From: JBFWVD01 sp050246915
GTDB taxonomy: Bacteria > Actinomycetota > Acidimicrobiia > Acidimicrobiales > Ilumatobacteraceae
Reading direction: 5' to 3'
Assembly (NCBI GenBank): GCA_050246915.1
Contig: JBFWVD010000059.1
Location: 1-29,314 of the forward strand
Length of the DNA stretch: 29,314 nucleotides
The translations under genes were made by a program, and so were the position numbers. The notes under the pieces are model-generated. The model did not search any database and had not been told where the DNA came from. It saw nothing but the letters and a program-made list of their open reading frames with translations. Positions 1 through 7,589 of this stretch are shown here, piece after piece (within the stretch, counting starts at the first letter, position 1; each line of letters starts with the position of its first letter).

Positions 1-619
1 GCGCGGGCGTGGTGGTGTCTCCGTCGACGGGTGGGATACGGAACAAGGCGATGGCGTCGTTGACCATCTTGGCGTCGTGCTCCGACAAGGTGCCGTTGAT
101 CTTCCACAGGTTCTCACCAGCCAGTGGGGTGATCCGGATCCCGGCCGCTTCGCGTGGTGGCGTATCGATGAGGTTCTCCGCAGTGGTCCGCCAATGGCTC
201 ATGGCCTGGTCGGTGTGTTTCACCGACAGTCCGACCAACGCGGGCACGATTGCGTCTTCGTGATCAGCGAACAGGCCAACCCGATCAGCCCGGACGTGAT
301 CGGAGATGATCCGCACCTGCCCACCGGTCAACGACCCGTCCAGCCACGCCTGCTGGGTGGCCGGCAACGATCGGAGTTTGCGGGCCAGACGGGCGACCGT
401 TCCCGATTCACGCCCCAGCGGACTGTGGGCCGACAGATACGTCCCCATCGATACTGCGCCGGCGATGGCGTAACGGCCTTCGGCTTCGAACGTTCCGGTG
501 GCGACGGTCGCTCTCGCGGTCAACGAATCGATGAGCTGCCAGATCGTGTCGAGGTCGTCGACGAGTTCATCGTTGTCGATGCTCTCGATCAACTCTCGCA
601 ACATCGGCAACTTCCGCAT
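1..619 (-). CDS. DUF222 / 13E12-family protein, 5' part (runs off window)
   Basis: The reading frame starts at ATG 619 on the minus strand and stays open to base 1, so about 206 codons are visible and the C-terminus lies outside. The N-terminus (LRELIESID, then a helix-rich stretch ending FEAEGRY) and the later segment VNDAIALFRIPPVDG are typical of DUF222 proteins, the 13E12 repeat family of actinobacteria, many of which carry a C-terminal HNH nuclease domain. That domain would be off-window, so nuclease activity is not shown. There is no Shine-Dalgarno. A TACACT box sits 7 nt before the ATG, which suggests a leaderless transcript. The same upstream sequence is found before the second DUF222 gene at 29160. 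Function in the cell is unknown; a mobile or DNA-processing role is only a family-level guess. Confidence 0.85.
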   Translation of the reverse strand, partial: MRKLPMLRELIESIDNDELVDDLDTIWQLIDSLTARATVATGTFEAEGRYAIAGAVSMGTYLSAHSPLGRESGTVARLARKLRSLPATQQAWLDGSLTGGQVRIISDHVRADRVGLFADHEDAIVPALVGLSVKHTDQAMSHWRTTAENLIDTPPREAAGIRITPLAGENLWKINGTLSEHDAKMVNDAIALFRIPPVDGDTTTPA

Positions 620-648
620 ACGAACAAGTGTACGTATCGGGTGTGATG
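619..648 (-). promoter_or_regulatory. Leaderless promoter with LexA/SOS-box-like palindrome before DUF222 copy 1
   Basis: Read on the minus strand this is CATCACACCC, two bases, then the imperfect palindrome TACGTAC-N4-GTTCGTA running into the ATG. The core CGTAC-N4-GTTCG (621-634) differs at one base from the Gram-positive/actinobacterial SOS box CGAAC-N4-GTTCG. A -10-like TACACT (627-632) lies inside it, so a repressor bound here would block initiation. The block recurs almost unchanged before the DUF222 gene at 29160. Regulation by LexA is inferred. Confidence 0.55.
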
Positions 649-699
649 AAAACCATCGACAAGGAGGCGATTTGGCCAAGCAACACAACGATCTTGAGA

Positions 700-718
700 A
701 ACGTCAATGCAACTTGAC
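700..718 (-). promoter_or_regulatory. Upstream inverted repeat GTCAA-N6-TTGAC shared by both DUF222 genes
   Basis: On the minus strand the sequence is GTCAAG-TTGC-ATTGACGTT, an inverted repeat (GTCAA, six bases, TTGAC) 81 bp upstream of the DUF222 start. The same arms, with only the four middle bases changed (15 of 19 identical), occur at 29058-29076 at nearly the same distance from the other DUF222 gene. It may be an operator or activator site; no regulator can be named. Confidence 0.45.
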
Positions 719-760
719 GCCCAACGGGCCCTACGTGCCACCGCGCATCGAACCCGGGAC

Positions 761-766
761 TATCCT
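761..766 (+). promoter_or_regulatory. Possible -10 box for the mycofactocin-type SDR
   Basis: TATCCT lies 46 bp upstream of the SDR start at 813 and would give a leader of about 40 nt containing the GGGGAGAG ribosome-binding site. No convincing -35 element is visible. Confidence 0.3.
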
Positions 767-812
767 CCGCCGAGGGTGTCCCAGACGGGGACGAACACAC
801 GGGGAGAGCAAG

Positions 813-1652
813 ATGGCAGGAGCCAAGCGGGTCGAGGGCAAGGTGGCATTCATCACCGGAGCGGCCCGAGGGCAAGGACGGGCGCACGCTGTGCGGCTCG
901 CCGAAGAAGGCGCCGACATCATCGCCGTCGACCTCTGCGCGCAGGTGGCCTCGGTCCCCTATCCGATGGGGACCGCAGAGGATCTGGCCGAGACGGTGCG
1001 CCTCGTCGAGCAGCTCGATCGTCGCATCGTCGCCCTCGAAGCTGATGTGCGTGACAACGCAGCGTTGGGTGCAGCACTCGCCACAGGCGTCGCGCAACTG
1101 GGGCGCCTCGACATCGTGCTCGCCAACGCTGGCATCTGGAGTGGTTGTCCGTCCGTCGACATGCCCGTGGACATGTGGCAGGACATGATCGACATCAACC
1201 TCACCGGCGTGTGGAACACCTGTCAAGTGTCATTGCGTCATCTCATCGAGGGCGGACGAGGTGGGTCCATCATCATCACCTCTTCGAGTGCCGGCATACG
1301 CACGGGCGCCAACATCGTGCACTACTCCGCCGCCAAACATGGCGTCGTGGGCATCATGCGAACCCTGGCCAACGAGTTGGCTCCACACTTCATCCGCGTC
1401 AACACCATCCATCCCACCGCGGTGGCCACGCCGATGCTCCACAACGAACCGATGTTCCAGCTCTTCCGGCCCGATCTCGAGAACCCCACGATCGACGATG
1501 CCACCCCGATGTTCCAAGGCTTGAACGCCCTGCCGATCCCGTGGGTGGAAGCGATCGACATCTCCAATGCGGTGCTGTTCCTCGCCTCCGACGAGAGTCG
1601 CTACATCACCTCGGTCTCGCTCCCCGTGGACGCGGGTTCCACCCAACGCTGA
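813..1652 (+). CDS. Mycofactocin-coupled SDR family oxidoreductase
   Basis: A 279-residue short-chain dehydrogenase. The Rossmann motif TGAARGQG lies near the N-terminus, the structural motif is NAG (LANAGIW), and the active site is Ser in ITSSSAG with Tyr and Lys in HYSAAKHG. The inserted segment after the second beta strand (PYPMGTAEDLAETVRLVEQL) marks the mycofactocin-associated SDR family, whose members hold NAD(H) tightly and pass electrons to the peptide-derived cofactor mycofactocin. The expected substrate is an alcohol or ketone, such as a terpenoid or steroid-like compound, but it cannot be read from sequence. The start is supported by GGGGAGAG seven bases upstream. No mycofactocin biosynthesis gene is in the window. 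A luciferase-like gene follows on the same strand after 49 bp. Confidence 0.85.
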   Translation: MAGAKRVEGKVAFITGAARGQGRAHAVRLAEEGADIIAVDLCAQVASVPYPMGTAEDLAETVRLVEQLDRRIVALEADVRDNAALGAALATGVAQLGRLDIVLANAGIWSGCPSVDMPVDMWQDMIDINLTGVWNTCQVSLRHLIEGGRGGSIIITSSSAGIRTGANIVHYSAAKHGVVGIMRTLANELAPHFIRVNTIHPTAVATPMLHNEPMFQLFRPDLENPTIDDATPMFQGLNALPIPWVEAIDISNAVLFLASDESRYITSVSLPVDAGSTQR

Positions 1653-1701
1653 GTCCGCTCGACTCGGCACCCGCGTGGCGCCGTGCAACGATGGGCCCTT
1701 C

Positions 1702-2637
1702 ATGAGCACTGAACTGCACATAATGGTCGAGCCCCAGCAGGGCACCAGCTACGAGCAACTGCGCCGGCTGGCGACCCACGCCGAATCCCTCGGGTTCGCG
1801 GGCTTCTTCTCGTCCGACCACTACCTGGTGATGGGCTCGAAGAACCCGCTGCCGGGACCACTCGACACGTGGACGACCCTGGCTGGACTGGCGCGTGACA
1901 CCACCACGCTGCGTCTCGGCCCGCTCATCACGCCGGCGACCTTCCGGCTGCCCGGTCCGCTCGCCATCGCCGTCGCCCAAGTGGACGCCATGAGTGGTGG
2001 CCGAATCGAGTTCAGCCTCGGAGCCGGTTGGTACGAAGCCGAGCACAAGGCGTATGGCATTGCGTTCCCCTCCAACCGCGAACGCCTCGACATGCTCGAG
2101 GAGCAGTTGGCCATCATCCTCGGCCTGTGGCGGACCAAGGACGGTGAAACCTTCTCCTTCCACGGCAAGCACTACGACCTCACCGATTCGCCCGCCCTAC
2201 CGAAGCCGATGCAGCGGCCCAATCCCCCGGTCATCATCGGAGGAGGCGGCCCCAAGCGGACCCCACGCATCGCGGCGCGATGGGCCGATGAGTTCAACCT
2301 TCCCTTCGCGCCGCTCAATGCGTACGTCGCTCAGTGCGATCGAGTACGTGCCGCGTGCGAGGCCATTGGCCGCGATCCGGCATCGATGCGTTTCTCAGCA
2401 GCACTGTGCCTGTGCGCCGGGGCCAACACCGCCGAGTTCGAACGGCGTGCCGCGGCCATCGGGCGAGAGCCCGACGAGATCCGCCTCAATGGCGCAGCAG
2501 GTTCAGTGGCCGAGACCATCGACAAGATCAACACGTTCGTCTCTGCGGGAGCGGAGCGCGTATATCTCCAAGTGCTCGATGTCGATGATCTCGATCATCT
2601 CTCGCTCGTGGCCGCCGAGATCATGCCCGCCCTCTAG
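1702..2637 (+). CDS. LLM-class (probably F420-dependent) oxidoreductase
   Basis: A 311-residue luciferase-like monooxygenase fold (TIM barrel). It begins with an ELHIMVEPQQ strand, followed by GFAGFFSSDHY, RLGPLITPATFR and a GGRIEFSLGAGWYEAEHKAYG block, then PNPPVIIGGGGPKRTPRIAARWADEFN in the C-terminal half. This pattern (SLGAGW, IGGGGPK) is typical of actinobacterial F420-dependent members of the family, which carry out hydride transfer or oxidation with F420 rather than FMN. The cofactor choice is inferred from family, and the substrate is unknown. There is no clear Shine-Dalgarno. AACGAT lies nine bases before the ATG and could be part of a promoter for a near-leaderless start. A converging PAC2 gene ends 38 bp downstream. 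Confidence 0.85.
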   Translation: MSTELHIMVEPQQGTSYEQLRRLATHAESLGFAGFFSSDHYLVMGSKNPLPGPLDTWTTLAGLARDTTTLRLGPLITPATFRLPGPLAIAVAQVDAMSGGRIEFSLGAGWYEAEHKAYGIAFPSNRERLDMLEEQLAIILGLWRTKDGETFSFHGKHYDLTDSPALPKPMQRPNPPVIIGGGGPKRTPRIAARWADEFNLPFAPLNAYVAQCDRVRAACEAIGRDPASMRFSAALCLCAGANTAEFERRAAAIGREPDEIRLNGAAGSVAETIDKINTFVSAGAERVYLQVLDVDDLDHLSLVAAEIMPAL

Positions 2638-2669
2638 CGCGACCAGCACGGCCACGCGCAATGGGGGTT

Positions 2670-2684
2670 GACAGCTCAGCTGTC
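2670..2684. terminator. Perfect inverted repeat over the PAC2 stop codon
   Basis: GACAGCT-C-AGCTGTC is a perfect 7-bp inverted repeat with a one-base centre that includes the PAC2 stop codon and lies between two converging genes. There is no T-tract, so a classical intrinsic terminator is not shown; it may be a weak bidirectional terminator or chance. Confidence 0.25.
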
Positions 2685-3533
2685 GCCGCGCTGCTCGCGG
2701 AGGAACTTCTCGAGTTCGGCAGCGATGTCGTCGCCGGAGGCCACCTGTCGCTCGGTGAGGCTGTCATAGCGCGCTTCGAGCTGCGCCACGTAGCTGCGGG
2801 CATCGCCATCGTCAGCGACGGCGGCATCGAGTCGTGACTCCCATTGCGCCACCTGGGGCGTCAACGCAGCATGCCCCGTCCCCACACCGGTGACGTGCTC
2901 GAGATGACGGAGCAACGCCATGACGCCCTTGGGGTTCACGTCCCCGGCGGCGTAGTGCGGGACGTCGACCCGCATGGCGATGGCGGGCGTCGTGCCGTGA
3001 TCGAGCGCTGCCTGCAGTACCCCGAGGACACCGGTGACCCCCTGGTATTGCGGCCGGCTCAGCCCGAGCCGCGACGCCAGCTGCGCGTTGGTCGACGATC
3101 CGAACACCACGGGCGGCCGGGTGTGTGGGGTCTGCGCAGGGTTGCCACCCAATGTCACGATCATCTCCGCGCCCGACCGACGAGCGATCTCGACCACGAG
3201 TTCGGTGAACGTCCTCCATCGGAAGTGCGGTTCGACGCCCGTCACCAGCACCAGATCGCGCTGGCCGGGCCGCGACGACGTGGCGTGCGCCATGATCTCG
3301 GGCCACACCACACGACGGAGACCCTCAGGCAGCAGCTCGACGCGCGGGCGTGCCTGCTGGAAGTCGTAGAAGTTCTCGGGGTCGATGCGAGCGATCGGTG
3401 TCGCGTCGAGGTGCTCGATGAGATGGTCGATGGCTCCGGTGGCCACGGAACCTGCATCGAACAAGCCACTGAACGCCGCCACGAGCACGGGTCGATCCAA
3501 CGCGCGCCCACCGGTCCAAGTCAGCTCGCTCAT
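2676..3533 (-). CDS. PAC2 family protein (proteasome-assembly-chaperone-like)
   Basis: A 285-residue protein that matches actinobacterial PAC2 proteins of about 290 residues: an early VAAFSGLFDAG strand-turn, the segment FYDFQQARPRVEL, LVLVTGVEPHFRW, then GGNPAQTPHTRPPVVFGSS, and a C-terminal helical tail with SGDDIAAELEKFLREQRG. In eukaryotes and archaea PAC2 relatives assist proteasome assembly. In bacteria the function is not settled, so this is a fold-level call. ATG 3533 is chosen because TACGGT sits seven bases upstream, a leaderless arrangement; the GAGGG next to the ATG is too close to be a good ribosome site. It is divergent from an enoyl-CoA hydratase gene across only 36 bp. Confidence 0.8.
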   Translation of the reverse strand: MSELTWTGGRALDRPVLVAAFSGLFDAGSVATGAIDHLIEHLDATPIARIDPENFYDFQQARPRVELLPEGLRRVVWPEIMAHATSSRPGQRDLVLVTGVEPHFRWRTFTELVVEIARRSGAEMIVTLGGNPAQTPHTRPPVVFGSSTNAQLASRLGLSRPQYQGVTGVLGVLQAALDHGTTPAIAMRVDVPHYAAGDVNPKGVMALLRHLEHVTGVGTGHAALTPQVAQWESRLDAAVADDGDARSYVAQLEARYDSLTERQVASGDDIAAELEKFLREQRGDS

Positions 3534-3540
3534 GGCCCTC

Positions 3541-3563
3541 ACCGTAGACCGCTGCCCTACGAT
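3541..3563. promoter_or_regulatory. Overlapping divergent leaderless promoters (PAC2 / enoyl-CoA hydratase)
   Basis: On the minus strand TACGGT (3541-3546) lies 7 bases before the PAC2 ATG. On the plus strand TACGAT (3558-3563) lies 6 bases before the hydratase ATG at 3570. The two -10 boxes are 11 bp apart in a 36-bp gap, so each promoter's polymerase footprint would extend into the other gene. Neither start has a usable Shine-Dalgarno. Confidence 0.55.
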
Positions 3564-3569
3564 CGGCGC

Positions 3570-4349
3570 ATGTCCGCACTCAATACGCCAGACCTCGTCG
3601 TGACCGCCGGAGACGATCACGTCACCACGATCGAGTTGAACCGCCCACCGGAGAACTATCTCGACGAGGATCTGGTCCGTCAGATCGCCGACGTGCTCGA
3701 GTCGGTCGAGCACGATCTCGACGTACGGGCCGTGGTGCTGGTTTCTGCCGGCAAGCACTTCTGTGCCGGCGCCAAGTTGAGCCCCAATGCCGATGATCTG
3801 CCCACTGGTGACACCAACCCGCTCTATGACCAGGTCGTGCGACTGTTCGCCGGTACCGTCCCCATCGTCGCCGCCGTGCAGGGCGCGGCAGTCGGTGCCG
3901 GCCTCGGCCTCGCTCTTGCTGCCGACTTCCGGGTCGCGGCACCCGAAGCGCGCTTTGCAGCCACCTTCGCCAAGCTCGGGTTCCATCAGGGGTTCGGTCT
4001 GAGCACCACGCTCCCTCGCGCGGTGGGGTCACAACTGGCGCTCGAGATGCTCTACACCGGTCGGCGCATCAGCGGCGACGATTCCGTTCGTCTCGGACTG
4101 TGCGATCGCCTCGTGCCCGCCGCCGAGCTGCGGTCGGCGGCCCATGCCCTGGCCCTCGAGATCGCCGAGTCCGCTCCCCTTGCGGTGCGGGCCATCCGGC
4201 GCACGATGCGTGGATCGCTGTTCGCCGAAGTCGGCGCAGCCACGCGGCTCGAGCATTCCGAGCAGCAGCCCCTGCGTCTCACGGCCGACTATCGCGAGGG
4301 CGTCCAGGCCACGGCGGAGCGACGACCACCAGTGTTCACGGGGCGGTGA
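3570..4349 (+). CDS. Enoyl-CoA hydratase/isomerase family protein with altered active site
   Basis: A 259-residue crotonase-fold protein. The first oxyanion-hole segment is GKHFCAGAKLS (about 61-71), the second QGAAVGAGLGLALAADFRVA (104-123), and the end PPVFTGR is typical of the family. In classical hydratases two glutamates activate water. Aligning FAATFAKLG and LALEMLYTG to rat mitochondrial hydratase puts Phe133 where the first glutamate should be, while the second is kept as Glu159. The protein may therefore be an isomerase or another crotonase-type enzyme rather than a hydratase. ATG 3570 is preceded by TACGAT at 6 bases, a leaderless start. Its stop directly abuts the stop of the converging SRPBCC gene. 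Confidence 0.85.
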   Translation: MSALNTPDLVVTAGDDHVTTIELNRPPENYLDEDLVRQIADVLESVEHDLDVRAVVLVSAGKHFCAGAKLSPNADDLPTGDTNPLYDQVVRLFAGTVPIVAAVQGAAVGAGLGLALAADFRVAAPEARFAATFAKLGFHQGFGLSTTLPRAVGSQLALEMLYTGRRISGDDSVRLGLCDRLVPAAELRSAAHALALEIAESAPLAVRAIRRTMRGSLFAEVGAATRLEHSEQQPLRLTADYREGVQATAERRPPVFTGR

Positions 4350-4826
4350 TCACAGGGAAGTGATCAACGCTTCGAGCTTCGCGAGCGTTGCCTCCAGCAT
4401 CGACAACGGCACCACGGGAAACGTCACCATCGCGCGCATCTTCTCGGTGAGGTTGGTCCAGTCGCAATAGGACGTGACCTCGGCGCGGCCATCGGCGAGG
4501 GGTGTCAGCTCGTAGCCGTACACATGCCCGATGGGCGTTCGCCCTGGCGCCCCGACGTTCCACTCCAGCAACCGGTCACGCTCGATGCGCGTGACGGTGT
4601 TGACCACGGAGTACTTGCCGAGCGGCACGTCACCCAGCGGCTCGCGATCCATGTCCATCGCAAAGCTGTCCCCCACCGCCGTCAACGTCTTCGCATCGGG
4701 GGCGAGCATCAACATGCCCGAACCGTCGATGGCGACGTGCATGTTGGGATCCGTGACGACCGAGAAGATCTTCTCTGCGGACGCGTCGATCACACGAGTA
4801 CACGAGATGCGGTCACTGCTGCTCAT
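4350..4826 (-). CDS. SRPBCC-family (START/polyketide-cyclase-like) protein
   Basis: A 158-residue protein with the usual SRPBCC shape: an N-terminal beta strand and helix (RVIDASAEKIFSVVTDPN), a long antiparallel sheet with LEWNVGAPGRTPIGHVYGYEL and EVTSYCDWTNLTE, and a C-terminal helix ending LAKLEALITSL. Such proteins bind hydrophobic ligands in a deep pocket; a few are cyclases or hydrolases. No catalytic residue can be assigned. Its ATG overlaps the TGA of the upstream VOC gene (ATGA, 4823-4826), so the two are almost certainly co-transcribed and translationally coupled. The stop codon touches that of the converging crotonase gene. Confidence 0.8.
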   Translation of the reverse strand: MSSSDRISCTRVIDASAEKIFSVVTDPNMHVAIDGSGMLMLAPDAKTLTAVGDSFAMDMDREPLGDVPLGKYSVVNTVTRIERDRLLEWNVGAPGRTPIGHVYGYELTPLADGRAEVTSYCDWTNLTEKMRAMVTFPVVPLSMLEATLAKLEALITSL

Positions 4827-5596
4827 GGCACGGTCCTGGCTGCGAGGATCGAGAAGTGGGCGCCTTGCGGGTCGTTCAACACCGCGAATCGACCGGGTGG
4901 TATGTCGGTGGGTGGGACGGGTGCGTGGCCACCGAGCTCGATGCAGCGGGCCGCGACCTCATCGGCATTGTCGACCGCGAAATAGACCATCCAGTGGTTC
5001 GGCAGCTCCGGTGGCCACATGTCCCCGGTCATCGGCATGAGCCCCGCTACTGGCGCGCCGCTCGCGCTGTGGAACTCGAAATACTCCCCATGCGGGTGAA
5101 CCTGGCGGTGTGAAGTGAGACCCAACACCTCCCGATAGAACCTGGTCGATTCCTCCACGGCCCGGGTGGCGAGCTCGTGCCAGCACATCGTTCCGGCCTC
5201 CCCTTGTCGGCCGGCTCCGCGGTGATCGATGGCCTGCCACAACGAGACCACCGCACCACCGGGGTCGGCAATGATGGCCATGCGCCCGAACGTCATCACG
5301 TCCATCGGCTCCACGACGATCGTTCCACCGGCCGGCACCACCTTGGCGACGGTGGCATCGACGTCGTCAACGGCGAGGTACGTGGTCCAGTACACCTGGC
5401 CAGGAGTCTGCTGGTCAGCGAGGGCTGCCACCGGCTGACCTCCGACCATCGCCATGGAGTAATGCCCCATCTCGGCCGGCCCGATCTCGATCTCCCAACC
5501 GAACAGGCTGGTGTAGAACGCGGCACCGGCCTCGACATCCGGTGTGCCGAGATCGGCCCAACACGGCCGACCGTTCTCGTACGAACTGATCTCCAT
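4823..5596 (-). CDS. Two-domain VOC (glyoxalase/bleomycin-resistance fold) protein
   Basis: A 257-residue protein made of two tandem VOC modules. Module one runs from CWADLGTPDVEAGAAFYTSLFGWE to MAIIADPGGAVVSLWQ, and module two from CWHELATRAVEESTRFYREVLGL to FAVLNDPQGAHFSIL. This two-module form resembles actinobacterial glyoxalase-like proteins such as the hydroxylase family annotated in Streptomyces and mycobacteria, usually without proven function. Metal ligands cannot be assigned safely. The start at 5596 is favoured over the ATG at 5602 because GAGGGG lies 6 bases upstream of it and directly abuts the other. It is the first gene of a two-gene operon with the SRPBCC gene, with a 4-base overlap. 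Confidence 0.8.
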   Translation of the reverse strand: MEISSYENGRPCWADLGTPDVEAGAAFYTSLFGWEIEIGPAEMGHYSMAMVGGQPVAALADQQTPGQVYWTTYLAVDDVDATVAKVVPAGGTIVVEPMDVMTFGRMAIIADPGGAVVSLWQAIDHRGAGRQGEAGTMCWHELATRAVEESTRFYREVLGLTSHRQVHPHGEYFEFHSASGAPVAGLMPMTGDMWPPELPNHWMVYFAVDNADEVAARCIELGGHAPVPPTDIPPGRFAVLNDPQGAHFSILAARTVP

Positions 5597-5674
5597 CGCC
5601 ATCCCCTCGTACCCGTGGAACCGCACGATCAGCCGATCGCGCGAACTTGTGCCCCACATCCTCGCACCGCCCGC

Positions 5675-5680
5675 AATACT
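5675..5680 (+). promoter_or_regulatory. -10 box of leaderless lipoprotein gene
   Basis: AATACT ends 6 bases before the ATG at 5687, and there is no Shine-Dalgarno. This is the same arrangement as in several other genes of the window. Confidence 0.45.
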
Positions 5681-5686
5681 TGCTCC

Positions 5687-6217
5687 ATGGGGTTGGCACG
5701 GGGGCGCGCTCGTCACGCCGCGACTGCGGCGCTGTTGGCCGTCGTTGTCGCCGCCTGCAGCGCCGAGGGTTCCGAGGGCTCTCAGCTCCTCACCCCGAAG
5801 CTCGGTCTACCGCGCGGAGTAGTGGCCGAGGAGCTCACCCTCGATGCCCCGTTCACTCTCGAGGTCGCACCGACGGTGTCGGGCCCCGGGGGCATCTTCA
5901 GTGTGTGGACGAAGGGCGAGACGGCGGGAAGTTGGATGGGGACGATCGACGCAACCATCGATCATGAGGTCGACGGAACCTGGCGCACCCTGTGGGTGAT
6001 CAGCGAGAACGACCACCCGGGGGCTCCTGTGCGGGTCGACGGAGACTCCGCGTTGCGTGAGACCCTCGGTGTCGGGGTGCGGCTCGACCAGCAGCTGTTG
6101 TTCTCTGTGCCTGGCGATGTGCCCAGCGGCATTTACCGCGTCTGTCGTCGCTATGTACTTCCAGCGCCGGACGACAAGCAGGCCTATGTCTGCGCGCCGC
6201 TCACCATCGAGACCTGA
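5687..6217 (+). CDS. Small secreted lipoprotein, function unknown
   Basis: A 176-residue protein with a clear lipoprotein signal: a basic N-terminus (GLARGRARH), a hydrophobic core (AALLAVVVAA) and a lipobox VAAC giving acylated Cys24. The mature part is rich in beta-strand-forming stretches (FTLEVAPTVSG, IFSVWTKGE, LWVISENDH, RLDQQLLFSVPGDVPSGIYRVCRRY) and resembles an immunoglobulin-like or copper-binding-like beta sandwich, with two further cysteines near the C-terminus (VCRRY, VCAPL). I do not recognise a named family. It is divergent from the VOC/SRPBCC operon and converges with the MFS gene. Confidence 0.75.
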   Translation: MGLARGRARHAATAALLAVVVAACSAEGSEGSQLLTPKLGLPRGVVAEELTLDAPFTLEVAPTVSGPGGIFSVWTKGETAGSWMGTIDATIDHEVDGTWRTLWVISENDHPGAPVRVDGDSALRETLGVGVRLDQQLLFSVPGDVPSGIYRVCRRYVLPAPDDKQAYVCAPLTIET

Positions 6218-6240
6218 GCGCTCGCCGTCCTGCGAGGCGC
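6218..6240. terminator. Hairpin between converging lipoprotein and MFS genes
   Basis: GCGCTCGC, a 6-base loop, then GCGAGGCGC forms an 8-bp stem with one bulged base and fills the gap between the two stop codons. It has no T-tract, so it would act as a GC-type or bidirectional terminator if at all. Confidence 0.35.
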
Positions 6241-6241
6241 G

Positions 6242-7507
6242 TCACGGGTCGGTGCCCTCGCGGATCACCCGCAGTCCCCCTGTGGCGAAGAACAACGCGT
6301 TGCACACGAAGCCTCCGACGCCACACACGACGACGGTGTGCGCGGGGCCGAGCAGCTCCGAGATTCCGCCACCGAGGAGTGAGTTGATGGGGTTCATCCC
6401 CATTGTGCACATGACGAACACACCCATGACGCGCCCGCGGTAGGACTCCTCCGATGCGGCGATCAGCATCGTGGTGATGACGGTGGCGAAGAGCATGTAT
6501 GCGAACCCGAACAGTCCGAGCGCGGCAACGGACAAGGCGAGGTTCCGTGACATCGCGAACGTGAAGATGGCCACGTTGAGACCGAACGCACCGACCATGA
6601 GCGCACCGCGACGTTGGCGGCTGGTCGTCAGCAGCGTGGTGAGCAGCGCAGCACCGACGAATCCGATGCCCGGTGCACCGGACAACAACCCGTAGGTGGA
6701 CGCGCCACCCCCGAGGACCCGCTTGGCAAAGATCGGCATCAGTGCCGCATGCATGAACCACACACCGTTGATGATGAGGAGCACGACCAGTCGAGCAACA
6801 GCGCGGTTGCGACGGGTGTACGAGAAGCCCTTCTGCAACTCGTCTCGCACGCTGGTCGGTGTGGTCAGCGCACGACTGGGACGAGCCTGCACGAGGTGAC
6901 AGGCCGCGGCAACGGCGAAGAAGCTCACCGCGTTGATGTGGAACGCCCACGCCACGCCCCAACCGCCGATGATCGCCCCACCGAGCGTCGGGCCGACCAC
7001 CCTCGTCGAGTTGGTCATGCCCGCGTTCAACGCAACGGCCGAGTGGAGATCGGCGGTGGGCACCAGGGCCGGGATCATGGCGGTCGCCGCCGGCTGGGTG
7101 AACGATTGACCCACACCGCACAGCAGCACCAGGGACACGAGCCAGAACATGGTGATGTCGCCCGACATGATCAGCGCCCCGATGATGAGGGGTGGGACCA
7201 CCATGAAGAGGTTCCCGAACATGACCAGCTTGCGTCGGTCGTATCGATCGGCGAACACCCCGGCGATCGGTCCGAGTACCAATGCCGGCGCCCACTGTGC
7301 GGCGAAGGCGACGGTGACGAGGAAGTCGGAGTCGGTGAGGCGAGTTGCCTCCCAGCCCACACCGACGTATTGACCCCAGAACCCCAGCTGCGACACGAGG
7401 TTCCCGATGGCGATGAGCCGGAAGTCCCGCGAGCGCAGGGCTCGGAACGCCACGCTCCGAGGTGCTCTCGGCGCGAGCGCCGTTTCGCTCTCGGTCTGTG
7501 CGCTCAT
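6242..7507 (-). CDS. MFS transporter (enterobactin-exporter-like MFS_3 type)
   Basis: A 421-residue integral membrane protein with about 12 hydrophobic segments. The N-terminal block FRALRSRDFRLIAIGNLVSQLG and the loop motif GVFADRYDRRKLVMFGN between helices 2 and 3 (the MFS signature G-x3-D-R-x-D-R-R) place it in the EntS/MFS_3 group of exporters. A further conserved turn is SYRGRVMGVFVMCTMGMNPI. The likely role is proton-driven export of a small molecule; the substrate cannot be read. The start at 7507 is chosen because the family usually begins 15-25 residues before FRxLRSRDFR. There is no strong ribosome site. It is divergent from an enoyl-CoA hydratase gene. Confidence 0.85.
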   Translation of the reverse strand: MSAQTESETALAPRAPRSVAFRALRSRDFRLIAIGNLVSQLGFWGQYVGVGWEATRLTDSDFLVTVAFAAQWAPALVLGPIAGVFADRYDRRKLVMFGNLFMVVPPLIIGALIMSGDITMFWLVSLVLLCGVGQSFTQPAATAMIPALVPTADLHSAVALNAGMTNSTRVVGPTLGGAIIGGWGVAWAFHINAVSFFAVAAACHLVQARPSRALTTPTSVRDELQKGFSYTRRNRAVARLVVLLIINGVWFMHAALMPIFAKRVLGGGASTYGLLSGAPGIGFVGAALLTTLLTTSRQRRGALMVGAFGLNVAIFTFAMSRNLALSVAALGLFGFAYMLFATVITTMLIAASEESYRGRVMGVFVMCTMGMNPINSLLGGGISELLGPAHTVVVCGVGGFVCNALFFATGGLRVIREGTDP

Positions 7508-7589
7508 GCGCCGTCCGTCGATCGGGCCTCTGCTCGCACGACCATCGAACCTACCATTGGCGTCACTTATGGTCCCAGGGAGGTTGCAT

